Source: Acidobacteriaceae bacterium | Lineage (GTDB): Bacteria; Acidobacteriota; Terriglobia; Terriglobales; Acidobacteriaceae | Reading direction: 5' to 3' | Assembly: GCA_025355385.1 (NCBI GenBank) | Contig: JANXZS010000217.1 | Location: 1-64,000, forward strand | Length of the DNA: 64,000 nucleotides | Shown here: piece after piece, positions 43,110 through 52,707 of the stretch | Numbering within the stretch: the first letter of the stretch is position 1 | Layout of the letters: the number at the start of each line of letters is the position of its first letter | Program-made: the position numbers and the translations under genes | The notes under the pieces: model-generated | What the model was told of the DNA's origin: nothing | What the model saw: only the letters and a program-made list of their open reading frames with translations | Databases searched by the model: none

Positions 43110-45449
43110 GTGACCCGTTATCGATCCGCTCTTCCGGTGGACGCGATTCTGCCGGAGATCATCGATTCTTTAAGGCGCTGTCCTAACCTTGTGATCGAAG
43201 CGCCGCCGGGCACGGGTAAGACAACCCGGGTGCCGCCCGTGCTCCTTCAAAACATGAGCGGCGGAGTGGTAGTACTCGAACCGCGCCGGATTGCGGCACG
43301 ATTGGCGAGTCGCCGAGTCGCGTGGGAGATGGGCGAACAGGTCGGCGATACTGTCGGCTACCAGGTCCGGTTCGAACAAGCCGTTGGCCCGGGCACGCGA
43401 CTGCGGTATGTCACCGAGGGAGTGCTGATTCGGCGCCTTCTTTCAGATCCATACCAGAAAGGCGTAGATGCCGTCGTTCTGGATGAGTTCCATGAGCGAC
43501 ACCTCGAAAGCGATCTCGCGCTGGCGTTGTTGAAGCGCCTCCAGCGGACGCGGCCCGACCTGCGAATTGTGGTCATGTCAGCGACGCTCGAGGCCGATCC
43601 CGTGGCCAAGTATCTTGGTAGCTGTCCCATTCTGCGGTGCGAGGGAAGACAGTTCGAACTCGCGATCCAGCATTTGCCGTACTCGCCAAAGCCGCTTGAA
43701 GTCCAGGTGCGAGATGCAGTGAGTCTGTTGATAGACGTCGAACACTCCGGAAACATTTTGGCATTTCTTCCTGGTGCTGCGGAGATTCGGCGTGCCATGC
43801 GAGAGTGTGCCTCGGTCGCGCGCCGTGCCGGGATTCTGGTGCTGCCGCTGCATGGTGATCTGTCGCCCGGCGAACAGGACCGTGCGGTCGCGCCCGCTCC
43901 CCAGCGAAAACTTATCCTTGCCACGAATGTCGCAGAAAGCTCAGTGACGGTGGAGGGCGTGGTTGCGGTCATCGACGGGGGGCTGGCACGATTCGCAACG
44001 TACTCACCGTGGACGGGGTTGCCGACGCTTCAAGTCGGTCGGGTGAGCAAGGCATCGGCGAAGCAGAGAGCCGGGCGGGCGGGACGCACCGGCCCCGGCC
44101 GCGTTCTGCGTCTGTATACAGTGGAGGATTACCAGCTTCGGCCCGAGCACGACACGCCGGAGATAGTGCGTAGTGATCTATCCCAGCTCTGCCTCACTCT
44201 GCGAGCGATGCGGATCGCTGACATCAGCGAGCTTGACTGGCTGGATGCGCCACCGGTGGCGGCTGTTCAAAGAGCCGAATCCTTGCTTGACCGCCTTGGC
44301 GCAATCGGAGCTATGGCGCAGCGGCTGGTGCGGTATCCGCTGCCGCCGCGGCTGTCGCGCATGCTTGCCGAGGCTATGGATCGCGGAGTGGGCGAGGACG
44401 GCTGTGTAGCCGCGGCCCTGCTCGGTTCAGGCGCGCATGCCGCAAAGAACGACTTACTTGCAGCCATGGAGTCGGATCATGACTCACGCACGCTCCAGTA
44501 TCTCGAGCAACTCCGCAAAATTGTACAGCCTCCGAGGCAGTCGCATCATCACGACGATGCCCTGCTAATGTCAGTGCTGGCGGGGTTTCCGGATCGCGTC
44601 GCGCGGCGGCGGGCAGGCAACCATGTTTTGTTGTCGGTGAATGGATCCGCCGGCACGTCGGCAGAGGTGGCGGGCGAGGCTCCCCGGTATGAGTTCATGG
44701 TCGCGGTAGATGTCGAGGACCGCAAAGATAAGCCGCTGCCGCTGATTCGAATGACGGCGCGCATCGAGCCAGAGTGGCTGATCGATCTGTTTCCGGATCG
44801 GGTGCGGGAGCAATGCAGCGCGGCATGGAATCGCATCACGGAGCGGGTCGAGGCGGTGAGCGCGCTGCTGTATGACGAGATGGTGATCCAGGAATCGCGG
44901 GGTGCAGTGCCGGACGCCGCAGCCTCGGCTGAACTGCTCGCGCAGAAGGCTCTCGAAGCCGGCATAAGCCGCTTCGTAGATCTGGACCTTCTGGACGAAT
45001 TTATGGCGCGCGTCGAGTTCGCTGGTTTCGAGCTGCCCGACGTTTCGCAGACGCTAGCTGACTTATGTTCGGGACTGCGAAGCTTTGACGAGTTGAAAAG
45101 AGCGGCGGCGGACTTCGTTGGCATACTCGAACAGAGGTTGGGTACACGACGGCTTGGGGAGATTGCCCCCGCAAGTCTTCGGCTGCAGAATGGGCGCCAG
45201 ACAAAGGTGCATTACGAGCGCAGCAAGCCGCCTTGGATTGCGTCTCGTCTGCAGGATTTCTTCGGTATGCGCGAAACGCCGCGGATCGGCTCCGATCGAA
45301 CGCCCGTGGTGGTTCACCTTCTGGCCCCCAATCAGCGACCCGTACAGATGACGACGGATCTCGCGGGATTCTGGGAGCGGCTCTATCCCCAGGTGCGCCG
45401 CGAGCTGATGCGCCGCTACCCTAAGCATTCCTGGCCGGAGCGGCCGTGA
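43110..45449 (+). CDS. hrpB: ATP-dependent helicase HrpB
   Basis: A DEAH-type superfamily 2 RNA helicase of 779 aa starting at GTG 43110. Motif I is APPGTGKTTRVPP, motif II DEFH in VVLDEFHERHLESD, motif III VMSATLE, and motif VI KQRAGRAGRTGPGR. The N-terminal repeat EPRRIAARLASRR and the HrpB-specific C-terminal region (PPWIASRLQDFFGM, GFWERLYPQVRRELMRRYPKHSWPE) identify the HrpB subgroup. It is slightly shorter than the ~810-840 aa of proteobacterial HrpB. The cellular role of the family is poorly defined. A weak ribosome binding site is the only doubt about the start. Confidence 0.95.
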   Translation: MTRYRSALPVDAILPEIIDSLRRCPNLVIEAPPGTGKTTRVPPVLLQNMSGGVVVLEPRRIAARLASRRVAWEMGEQVGDTVGYQVRFEQAVGPGTRLRYVTEGVLIRRLLSDPYQKGVDAVVLDEFHERHLESDLALALLKRLQRTRPDLRIVVMSATLEADPVAKYLGSCPILRCEGRQFELAIQHLPYSPKPLEVQVRDAVSLLIDVEHSGNILAFLPGAAEIRRAMRECASVARRAGILVLPLHGDLSPGEQDRAVAPAPQRKLILATNVAESSVTVEGVVAVIDGGLARFATYSPWTGLPTLQVGRVSKASAKQRAGRAGRTGPGRVLRLYTVEDYQLRPEHDTPEIVRSDLSQLCLTLRAMRIADISELDWLDAPPVAAVQRAESLLDRLGAIGAMAQRLVRYPLPPRLSRMLAEAMDRGVGEDGCVAAALLGSGAHAAKNDLLAAMESDHDSRTLQYLEQLRKIVQPPRQSHHHDDALLMSVLAGFPDRVARRRAGNHVLLSVNGSAGTSAEVAGEAPRYEFMVAVDVEDRKDKPLPLIRMTARIEPEWLIDLFPDRVREQCSAAWNRITERVEAVSALLYDEMVIQESRGAVPDAAASAELLAQKALEAGISRFVDLDLLDEFMARVEFAGFELPDVSQTLADLCSGLRSFDELKRAAADFVGILEQRLGTRRLGEIAPASLRLQNGRQTKVHYERSKPPWIASRLQDFFGMRETPRIGSDRTPVVVHLLAPNQRPVQMTTDLAGFWERLYPQVRRELMRRYPKHSWPERP

Positions 45450-45621
45450 AGCTACTCGCTGAAGTGCGATAAACGTATAGACCCCGTGTCCTCCCCATTA
45501 AGAGGAATCATCTACCAACCTTCGTTTACTACGGGGGAACGGATTCGCACGTTTGGCGCACAGCGGGAATGATGTGACAGCTAACTTTCGAAATAAGTCA
45601 ACCGCGTCAACTGCTGAGTGC

Positions 45622-45855
45622 TCAGTGGTAGACCCCTATTTCATCCGCATACATATCGACAATGTTTCCATATAGCGACAGATCCACGGGCGGGCCACTG
45701 CCACCGACCGCAAGATTGACCATGAAATACATCGGATTTCTCTCCGCGAGAGGCGAAGCTGGTTGTCTCATCACGTCCACAATATTTAGGTAGAAGACGA
45801 TAATTTCCCGCGACGCAAACAGCCCGTATGTGCGCGGCGTGTAGTTTGAGGCTAA
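45622..45855 (-). pseudogene. C-terminal remnant of a GH16-like glycoside hydrolase
   Basis: A 77-residue minus-strand frame without a start codon runs from an upstream TGA (45856-45858) to TGA 45622-45624. It reads YTPRTYGLFASREIIVFYLN, then VDVMRQPASPLA, then NPMYFMVNLAVGG and finally a short IVDMYADEIGVY end. This order (H/RTYG, WxxDG-like strand, PMYxxVNLAVGG, D/E-x-I-x-VY) is the C-terminal part of GH16 laminarinase-type domains. The catalytic ExDxxE segment and everything before it are missing. The adjacent 250 bases show no continuation in other frames, so it is a truncated remnant. Confidence 0.68.
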
Positions 45856-46110
45856 TCAAAATGGCTGTCTTCTCCCCCCTGCTTCATTTGTCAGGTGCGG
45901 TATCGCTGGCGTCAGCAAGGTCTCCGGCGATCCGCTGGGGCACTTGTTTCTGGCGATGTCGTGGACCACATTGCTTGTCTGCTTCTAGGATCCATCTTCG
46001 CCACAGGATGCTGGATGAGTTCCAGCATCCTAACTCTTCACTAACGCGAGTTCCTACACCCGTGCAAGGCGCAAGTTCGCATAATGCAATTGCTCAACCG
46101 GTCGTTTTAG

Positions 46111-46296
46111 CTAGCTACCAACTTTGATGGTCACGCTGGCAGAACGCGTCGCGACTACGACAGGGTTCGCGGCAGCGGCAGATGGTTGAGCGTCTTTGTC
46201 TGCTGTAGCTTCTGATTCCGAAGAGGTACCAGAGGAACTATCGTCCTGATCTAAAGTACCGTTGTCGCCCTGAAGATCTGTATCACCGTTAGCCAT
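46111..46296 (-). CDS. Small acidic Ser-rich protein in the kinase operon
   Basis: A 61-aa protein with a strong ribosome binding site (GGGAGAG before ATG 46296). The first ~35 residues are acidic and rich in Ser/Thr (LDQDDSSSGTSSESEATADKD), like a phospho-acceptor region. The end is NPVVVATRSASVTIKVGS. Its A-S-V-T-I-K-V-G-S terminus resembles A-Q-K-T-I-T-V-G-S near the end of the 110-aa protein encoded just upstream. It is third in a minus-strand run kinase, 110-aa protein, this protein. Possible kinase substrate, adaptor or peptide precursor; no database family is recognised. Confidence 0.62.
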   Translation of the reverse strand: MANGDTDLQGDNGTLDQDDSSSGTSSESEATADKDAQPSAAAANPVVVATRSASVTIKVGS

Positions 46297-46383
46297 TGTC
46301 TCTCCCTTACAAATATGTATTCATTAGTCGTTACTCGAATTCTGAACAATCATACTTACTCCAACGATCTCACCTGAGGCACC

Positions 46384-46716
46384 CTAAGACTGGCCACTGC
46401 CTACGGTAATAGTTTTCTGGGCAGTATTGATGGGATCGCCACATTTTGCGTTTGCTTGGGTATGGTATTCATAGACGGCGTCGAAATCGCTTTTAGGGGC
46501 AGGCTTTGCTCCATCCGGGTACTTATCTTTATCGGGCCAGCTTTCGCCTCTTTCGAAGTGCTCCCCATCGGGCAGGCGGGGGATGAAATCATCGTGATCG
46601 TTCGTACAGAACAAGCCTGCTTCAGTAAATGTGAGTCGCAGGTAGTCTGTATGTAGCATGGTGATAGTCCCCTCATATTCAGGGATGGGAACCGGATTTG
46701 GTGGGTTGACTGCCAT
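46384..46716 (-). CDS. Small hypothetical protein in the kinase operon, 110 aa
   Basis: ATG 46716 follows GGAGGAG, one of the best ribosome binding sites in the window, 37 bases after the kinase stop. The protein begins with Pro-rich MAVNPPNPVPIPEYEG. It has a beta-like middle (TITMLHTDYLRLTFTEAGLFC) and a charged segment with repeated Asp/Lys/Pro (SWPDKDKYPDGAKPAPKSD). It ends AQKTITVGSGQS. Two Cys are present. There is no signal peptide or membrane helix. Its C-terminal motif is shared with the following 61-aa protein. Function unknown. Confidence 0.68.
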   Translation of the reverse strand: MAVNPPNPVPIPEYEGTITMLHTDYLRLTFTEAGLFCTNDHDDFIPRLPDGEHFERGESWPDKDKYPDGAKPAPKSDFDAVYEYHTQANAKCGDPINTAQKTITVGSGQS

Positions 46717-46753
46717 AGCTCCTCCGTAGATGAATGGTTCGGATACGAATCAA

Positions 46754-49396
46754 CTACTGTGATTTGCTAGGATGGAATCCCGGATCATGGAGCAAGGCCT
46801 GAATGTCCGGATCGGTTTTAGCCTGATCCAGTGTGAATCCCTTCCGCAAAGCTCTTTGAAGATACTCTATTGCGTGGCGGCGGTCACCGACTAATTCATA
46901 AACGTCAACAATATTTGACAGCACGCCCGGGTCATCGGGAGCGAGCGCGAGGGAGGTTTGCACTTCCCCCAATGCCTCGCCCCTCTTACCGGACTTGGCG
47001 TGAAGCACCGCAAGGATTGACTGCGCGGCTGCATCCTGCGGCTTCAGCTTTACCGCTTGTTCGACCAGTGGAAGCATTCGCTTGGTGACGGCTTCCGCCT
47101 TAACGTCATCTTTCAGCCACTCGTAATCGCCCAGAAGGTTGTTCCATACCTGGTAGTCATTGTCATTAAGTTGCAACGCCTTTTCAGTGTTGGCGGCAGC
47201 CTCGGCGTACCTCTGTTCCAGCACGTAAAGATTTCCCACATTGCTAAAGGCCGGATAGCTCGGGGCCATTTTAATCGATTTGTTCAAGGCCTGTTCTGCC
47301 GCAGGATATAACTTTGGGTCTCCCGAATCCAGGTACGCTGCTCCCAGATTTAAATAAACCTGAGCATTGTCCGGAGTTAGCTGCAAAGCATGCTCATACT
47401 GTGCAATTGCCTGCGGATATTTACTCTGCCGATCCTCGAACAATCCCAGGTTGTTATAGCCATCCCAGTCGTTGGGGCGCAGGGCGGCCGCCTTTTGAAA
47501 TGCAGTTTCAGCGTCTTGAATGCGGCCAGAATGTTCGTAAGCTCGAGCGAGCCCACTTAGAGCAGATGGATTTCGCGGATCGATAGTGAGGGCTTGCTGA
47601 AACTCCTCAAGCGCAAGATCGTGCTTGCCGGTTGTGTCGTGAATTCTGCCCAGTGTTACGTAGGCAGCAGGTATGCGGCTGTCCAGCTGCGTTGCCTTAC
47701 GGCTGTTCGCTTCTGCTTCCGTAAGCCATCTGGGACTCTGATCGACCTGGTACTTTAAGCGGTAAGCTTCCCCTAGTTGCGCGTATCCAAGTGAGAAGCG
47801 TGGATTGGTTTTCACGGAACTGTTCAGTGCCGCTACCGCCTGGTCGAGGTTGCCGGGCTTGTCGTACCTCTGCATATAGCCAAGCGCCGTCAGGTACAGC
47901 TCATACGCGGCGGGATTGACCGATCCGCCGGTGTTTCTCAGCATCTCCGCTGAGACGTTGATATTCATCAGACGCGCCAGGCGGGCGACGGCCTCGTTCT
48001 GAAGGATAGACAGGTCGCCGGCCTGATCTTCTATCTCCGCCGAGCCGATCTGCCGCAGGCTGGCTGTATCAATCAGATTGACATTCAAACGGACCGCTTC
48101 GCCGTTCCTCTCTATTGAACCTTTTATCACCAGGTTGGCTTTCAACTGCTTGAATGCCTCGACGGGATCGTTAATCTTGCGGCGACGAACTTCGCTCGCG
48201 GGAACCACCCAAAGGGATTGATTGCCGACTTCCAGATTCGACAGCCTTCCAGCGAGCGAATCCATCAGCCCCTCGACCAACGCCTCGTTTTCCGGATTGC
48301 TACCTATGTTGTCAAAGGGCAGCACCACAATATGCCTCTCGGTTTCGCCGAGGTGGACGGCGAGCAGCCGCTGTCGCAAGAAAGGCGAAAATGCGACGGC
48401 AGTGGCGGTGATCGCCACGAGCGCAAGTGCAGCGGTTGCCCACGGAATCCACGCCCGTTTTCTCTGTGCCGGGCCCCAGGAAGTGCGCGATGCCTCTTCA
48501 ATTGCGCGACGGGACACGGGGCGGGATTTCGTCTTCTTCTGGGGAGTTCCAGTCAGAGGTGCGTCGGAGAGGGCTAACCCGAGAGTATCAAGGTCCCGTA
48601 TCAGTTCGGAGCAATGCTGATAGCGCTTGGCCGGATCCTTGGCGAGGGCCGTGTAGAGAATTTGTTGGAGGTCATCTGGCAAAGCCTCCATCCCTTGCGG
48701 AGCATCATTCAAAATCGCCATCAGGGTACCGGGGATGGTCTCGCGCGCGAAAGGATTAAGCCCGGTAACCATCTCCGCAAGCACCACGCCAAGGGCCCAG
48801 ATATCGGTGCGATGATCGACAGGTCTGCCCAGGGACTGCTCCGGAGCCATGTAATTGACAGTGCCGGTTATCCCCGTCTGAGAGGCGGTCTGTGCGCTCA
48901 TAACGCGCGCCAGTCCAAAGTCGACGATCCTGACGGATCCGTTGCTGGTAAGCATTACGTTTGAGGGCTTGATGTCTCGATGGACGATTTGCCGGTCGTG
49001 GGCCCCTTCCAATCCATGGGCAATTTGGGTGGCAATCTCTATCGCCCTGCGATACCCCATCGGGCCGCGACGCATCTCCTGCGCCAACGATTGGCCTTCA
49101 TAGAAGGCCATCACGATAAACATGCGGCCGTCGGCGGTCTCTTCAACTCCGTGAATGACGCCGATGTTGGGATGATCCAGGGATGAAGCGGTACGGGCTT
49201 CGCGCAGAAACCGCTGCTTCTCGATTTCAACGGTAAGCATTTCCTGCGGTAGGAACTTCAAGGCCACGTTGCGCTCAAGCTTCAGGTCGCGCGCGCGGTA
49301 CACGACACCCATGCCGCCAGCGCCTGCCATCCCTAGAATTCGGTAATTCGTCCCGACGAGGTCTCCCGCCACCAGCACGCTGTTCGTTTCGGGCAT
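46754..49396 (-). CDS. Membrane-spanning Ser/Thr protein kinase with TolB-like and TPR domains
   Basis: An 880-aa protein. The kinase domain (about 17-280) is complete: Gly loop GAGGMG, ATP-Lys47 (VALK), catalytic HRD 139-141 with KPSN, and DFG 159-161. A basic juxtamembrane region leads to one membrane helix (about 320-345). Beyond it a TolB/FlgO-like segment (HIVVLPFDNIGSNPENEALVEGLMDSLA) and at least eight TPR repeats (residues ~480-870) lie outside the membrane. AAGGAAG precedes the ATG. This domain order is common in acidobacteria. It is probably a signalling hub with protein-binding periplasmic TPRs. Two small genes follow on the same strand. Confidence 0.94.
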   Translation of the reverse strand: MPETNSVLVAGDLVGTNYRILGMAGAGGMGVVYRARDLKLERNVALKFLPQEMLTVEIEKQRFLREARTASSLDHPNIGVIHGVEETADGRMFIVMAFYEGQSLAQEMRRGPMGYRRAIEIATQIAHGLEGAHDRQIVHRDIKPSNVMLTSNGSVRIVDFGLARVMSAQTASQTGITGTVNYMAPEQSLGRPVDHRTDIWALGVVLAEMVTGLNPFARETIPGTLMAILNDAPQGMEALPDDLQQILYTALAKDPAKRYQHCSELIRDLDTLGLALSDAPLTGTPQKKTKSRPVSRRAIEEASRTSWGPAQRKRAWIPWATAALALVAITATAVAFSPFLRQRLLAVHLGETERHIVVLPFDNIGSNPENEALVEGLMDSLAGRLSNLEVGNQSLWVVPASEVRRRKINDPVEAFKQLKANLVIKGSIERNGEAVRLNVNLIDTASLRQIGSAEIEDQAGDLSILQNEAVARLARLMNINVSAEMLRNTGGSVNPAAYELYLTALGYMQRYDKPGNLDQAVAALNSSVKTNPRFSLGYAQLGEAYRLKYQVDQSPRWLTEAEANSRKATQLDSRIPAAYVTLGRIHDTTGKHDLALEEFQQALTIDPRNPSALSGLARAYEHSGRIQDAETAFQKAAALRPNDWDGYNNLGLFEDRQSKYPQAIAQYEHALQLTPDNAQVYLNLGAAYLDSGDPKLYPAAEQALNKSIKMAPSYPAFSNVGNLYVLEQRYAEAAANTEKALQLNDNDYQVWNNLLGDYEWLKDDVKAEAVTKRMLPLVEQAVKLKPQDAAAQSILAVLHAKSGKRGEALGEVQTSLALAPDDPGVLSNIVDVYELVGDRRHAIEYLQRALRKGFTLDQAKTDPDIQALLHDPGFHPSKSQ

Positions 49397-49642
49397 GCTA
49401 CTTCCTTTGCAGGCCTCACGCCGCCGAGGAAGCAGCTAAGGGGAAGTGCAACTCTGAGCGATGGTACTTCGTGTATAAGCAGGATGCAAGGCTTTACCGA
49501 CAAAGCTGTTATCAAAGTTTTAGGCAGGAGGCACGGGCAATCGCGGCTTTTTAGAAGGCAAGATTTCTGACCCAAGATGGACGGGCGTTGCCAAATCTTT
49601 CATGGGCCCCCGGTCATTAGGCCTTTAGTGCACAATAGGCAA

Positions 49643-50116
49643 ATGAGCGAGGATTCCGCAGAGGGTACGGCCCGCGCAAATGAAGCACAGCAAGCCTACC
49701 GCGAAGCGGTCGAACGGGAGAGGCGTGTGCAGATTTGGCTCGAAGGCATGCTGGCAGGCGGTCCCCCGCTGGCCGATGCAACGAAGCAGTGGCGGCAGGC
49801 GCTTGGGATGTATGAAGACTCGGGAGAGACCTCCGCTGAGAAGGAAGATCTTCCGGAACACAGCACCAAACCGATTCAAGACACGCTGCTGGAGATCCGG
49901 CGAAGAATTCGAGAGCGCCGGGAACTTACCGGCAAAAGGCCGCTCGAGATCGCCGAAGACGAATACCGAAGACGCTCCTCGCAAATTATCGAGGTACTTC
50001 AGAAAGATTTCCCCAACGGAACCGAGCCTACGCCACTGCATCTGGTGCTGGCCGCTCGTTACATTGAAGCGGAGATCGATTTCGAGGAATACTGTAACGC
50101 GGTCCTTCACATATAA
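49643..50116 (+). CDS. Charged helical hypothetical protein, 157 aa
   Basis: The frame opens at 49577, but ATG 49643 (MSEDSAEGTARANEAQQAYREAVERERR) looks like the natural start. The protein is highly charged and mostly helical, with a coiled-coil-like first third. A second segment (LLEIRRRIRERRELTGKRPLEIAEDEYRRR) follows, and it ends in DFEEYCNAVLHI. There is no membrane helix or signal. It is divergent from the kinase gene. No family recognised. Confidence 0.6.
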   Translation: MSEDSAEGTARANEAQQAYREAVERERRVQIWLEGMLAGGPPLADATKQWRQALGMYEDSGETSAEKEDLPEHSTKPIQDTLLEIRRRIRERRELTGKRPLEIAEDEYRRRSSQIIEVLQKDFPNGTEPTPLHLVLAARYIEAEIDFEEYCNAVLHI

Positions 50117-50307
50117 CCATGTTTTCGGCGGAAGGCTGCCGCCCAAACACGATTCATGCTTACTCCCGACCAGTTCATCTGCCAATACTTGCGCAATCCT
50201 CTTAGGCTTACCATCAACTTCTTCCACAACACCGTGGGACTAAACACATGTTTCCGTGAATCTGCTTTCTCGGTGTGAGGGTGGCGCCAAACTTCGTCAG
50301 GCCGATT

Positions 50308-51104
50308 TCAAAGTGCGATGGGCAGACTTAGAAGTTTCTTGACTAATTCGGAAAGTCTGGTGAGATCTTCCATTGCCTGATGCGCGAAGATATTGGCGCT
50401 TGTGCCACCCTGCCCGGAGAGAAACACGGTCTGCATCAACCCCTGCAGCGGGTTATTTATCTGATGTGCGAGTTCATTCGCCATTGCTGCCGCTGCAGCG
50501 GCAGCGGTGTGTTTCATCAATCTCGCCTGCTGCTGTTGGTGGCGCACGGCGATTGCTGCGAAATCTGAAAGATTCTGCAGCAGCCGGTAGTCTTCGCGAT
50601 CGAACCGAACGTAAGATCCGTGAGCCAGCACCCAGATGGTGCCGAGTGTTTCTTCGGTCTTCCAAGGAATGAGAATTCCGTCGGTAACGGGAGGCGCGTC
50701 CACTCCAATCATGTCCAGATAAGCTTTGGGGACGCGAAATAATTGCGGTTGGCCCCTATCGAGGCAAGTGCCGCAAGGGCTATAGAATCGGGGTAATACT
50801 GAGTCGAAAAAGCCGCCATATTCTCCCGCCGTGGCGATCCATCGGAATTGAGTTTCCTCACCGTTGATGGGTTCTTCAAGACTGATGCCTGCGCTGTCCG
50901 CGCCACAGATAGCCACGGAGACTTCGACCAGTTCCTGCAAAATCCGCTCTGGGCGCTGGGCGAAGATATGTGCAAGGCGCTGCATCCCGGCAATTTCCAG
51001 GGACGGATCGCGCGGACGAATCTGCCTTTCATGAACCCCGGATCGTTACAGAGGTCGGCGACCTGCATATCGGTTGAGCTGGCGTTTGCGGGTGAATCGA
51101 ACAT
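50308..51104 (-). pseudogene. GAF-HisKA signalling protein, probably frameshifted near its start
   Basis: The readable frame (225 aa from ATG 50985) has a GAF domain (about 10-150: ADSAGISLEE, FYSPCGTCLDRG, GTIWVLAH). A HisKA-like helix pair follows, with AHQINNPLQGLMQT. No HATPase domain follows; the protein ends LLSLPIAL. Upstream, another frame starts at ATG 51104 with a good AAGG site (MFDSPANASSTDMQVADL) and fades near 51040, where this frame opens as RPRDPSLEIAGMQRLA. A single indel near 51035-51055 would join them into one ~265-aa protein. It may be a broken gene, or the 225-aa form may be translated alone. Without an ATPase domain it cannot autophosphorylate. Confidence 0.6.
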
Positions 51105-51350
51105 CGTAGGCGCCTTCTGAGCCTGCGAAACGCCCACTACTGGAAGCGCATCATACACTTTCTAATGTCAAGAGGATCTAAGGATCTACTCGACTTCTAT
51201 GCGTCCAAAGATGGGGAGCTGAGGCACGAATTGTGAGACAGGTTTTAAGCGCGCTTTGTTTTGACCTTGACGGTCGCCCAGCTCGGTTCGAACAAATACG
51301 TTGTGTATACGAATCGTGATGACTTATAGTGCGCGGCTAGAGGAAATCAA

Positions 51351-51806
51351 ATGCGCAGAGCTCTTTGTGTAGTCGCCTTGCTGGCACTAGTTACACCCGC
51401 GTTCGCTGCGGACAACTTTTCAGGGACTTGGAAGATCAATATGCAGAAGTCCACAGGTCCGGAACCAACCAGGGTTGAACAGTTGGTATGCGTCACCGAG
51501 GGCGACGAGCAGGCGTGCACCCTGACCGGGAAAGCGCCAGACAGCACCCCCTTCACCAGTAAGTTTTCCATGCCCCGCAAGGGCGGAGAAGGCAAGATTA
51601 TGGACCTACCCCCATTTACCGGGGTCACTGCGAAGCCTTCTACTGCCAATATGCAGGACTTCACGTTCACGACGAATGGAAAGCCCGCGACCCACGTCCA
51701 CAGCGTGGTATCGAGTGACGGCAAAACCATGACATCGAAGGTTCGTGTGATGAGCGGGGGGCGTTCAAAGCCGGGAATTTACACGGACATATGGGAGAAG
51801 CAATAA
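51351..51806 (+). CDS. Secreted hypothetical protein, 151 aa
   Basis: It begins with a clear signal peptide, MRRALCVVALLALVTPAFA, cleaved before ADNFSGTWKIN. The mature 130 residues are beta-rich, with NFSGTWKINMQKS at the start and TDIWEKQ at the end. This is the pattern of small lipocalin/calycin-like secreted proteins common in acidobacteria (GTW near the N-terminus). Two Cys may pair. No enzymatic motif. AGAGGAAA sits before the ATG. Confidence 0.8.
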   Translation: MRRALCVVALLALVTPAFAADNFSGTWKINMQKSTGPEPTRVEQLVCVTEGDEQACTLTGKAPDSTPFTSKFSMPRKGGEGKIMDLPPFTGVTAKPSTANMQDFTFTTNGKPATHVHSVVSSDGKTMTSKVRVMSGGRSKPGIYTDIWEKQ

Positions 51807-51941
51807 CCGATTCCAGTACACGACCGGGACTCGGTGACGGCCCATCTACGTGGGCTTGGTAAGTGGGATAGGGAGTCGTGCTGCTGGGAGTATCCGGTGC
51901 CTCTACTGTGACACTCCCACTCCTACGCGTAAATCTCGGGT

Positions 51942-52688
51942 TTACTCGATGGCGAACACGGCGTAGACGGTGGCTCCGCTGGTGACCTTGCGGGCGTTGA
52001 TGGCGAGGGGTTCGACCGCGTCTGCTTTCGCCATGGGACTTGACGCCATGGCTCGCATCATCGGCATGGGACGGGGCGCTTCGGGGTTCTGGTTGCTGGC
52101 ATAGATGAGCGTGCCCAGTTTCGAGCCGAGTCCCTGGGCCATGCGATCGGCGATTTCGCGGGCGCGCTTGAGGGCTTTACCCGCGGCCAGGGATTCGAGG
52201 GAGTCGGCGTCGGCGACGGACCAGTCGATCGAGCCGCTCTGGTTGGCTCCGGCCTTGACGGCTGTGTCGAGGATGGCTGCGGCTGCCTGCGCGGAAGTCT
52301 TCACGCTCCAGCTTTGCTGCACGGTGAACTGGCGCTGCGCTTTCTGCTCCGGCGTAAGGTTCTGGAACTCGAAGGGCTGTACACGGCTGATGTTCTGAGA
52401 CTCGCTCTGGATGGCATCATTCTTGACGCTGGCGGCTTCGAGGGCGCGGGCAATTGCGTTCGAGGACTTGGACCCGCTGGCGTAGGCGGTCTGCTGGTCG
52501 GCGGCGTAGATCTGGAATCCGATGTGAACGGTTGCGGTATCGGCATCCGCCGTGGCAGTGTCGGTGGTAGAGACGGCAATGGTGCGGTTTTCTTTGTTGA
52601 CCTGGATCTGCTGAGCCCGGGCACTGAGGGGAACGGAAAGAACTGAGGCAAGTGCAAACATCGCTGCAACTCCAGATCGCAAGTGCAT
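51942..52688 (-). CDS. SIMPL-domain (DUF541) secreted protein
   Basis: A 248-aa protein from ATG 52688, preceded by GGAG; the longer frame uses GTG 52706. A signal peptide (LRSGVAAMFALASVLSVPLSARA) leads into a SIMPL/DUF541 domain. Seen here are NRTIAVSTTDTATADADTATVHIGF, the middle SWSVKTSAQAAAAILDTAVKAG and AGKALKRAREIADRMAQGLGSKLG. The family (E. coli YggE, BP26) is periplasmic and forms oligomers linked to stress tolerance. The stop of the frameshifted DUF4440 gene lies 20 bases upstream. Confidence 0.9.
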   Translation of the reverse strand: MHLRSGVAAMFALASVLSVPLSARAQQIQVNKENRTIAVSTTDTATADADTATVHIGFQIYAADQQTAYASGSKSSNAIARALEAASVKNDAIQSESQNISRVQPFEFQNLTPEQKAQRQFTVQQSWSVKTSAQAAAAILDTAVKAGANQSGSIDWSVADADSLESLAAGKALKRAREIADRMAQGLGSKLGTLIYASNQNPEAPRPMPMMRAMASSPMAKADAVEPLAINARKVTSGATVYAVFAIE

Positions 52689-52707
52689 GAAAAGCGCTCC
52701 TGACACT

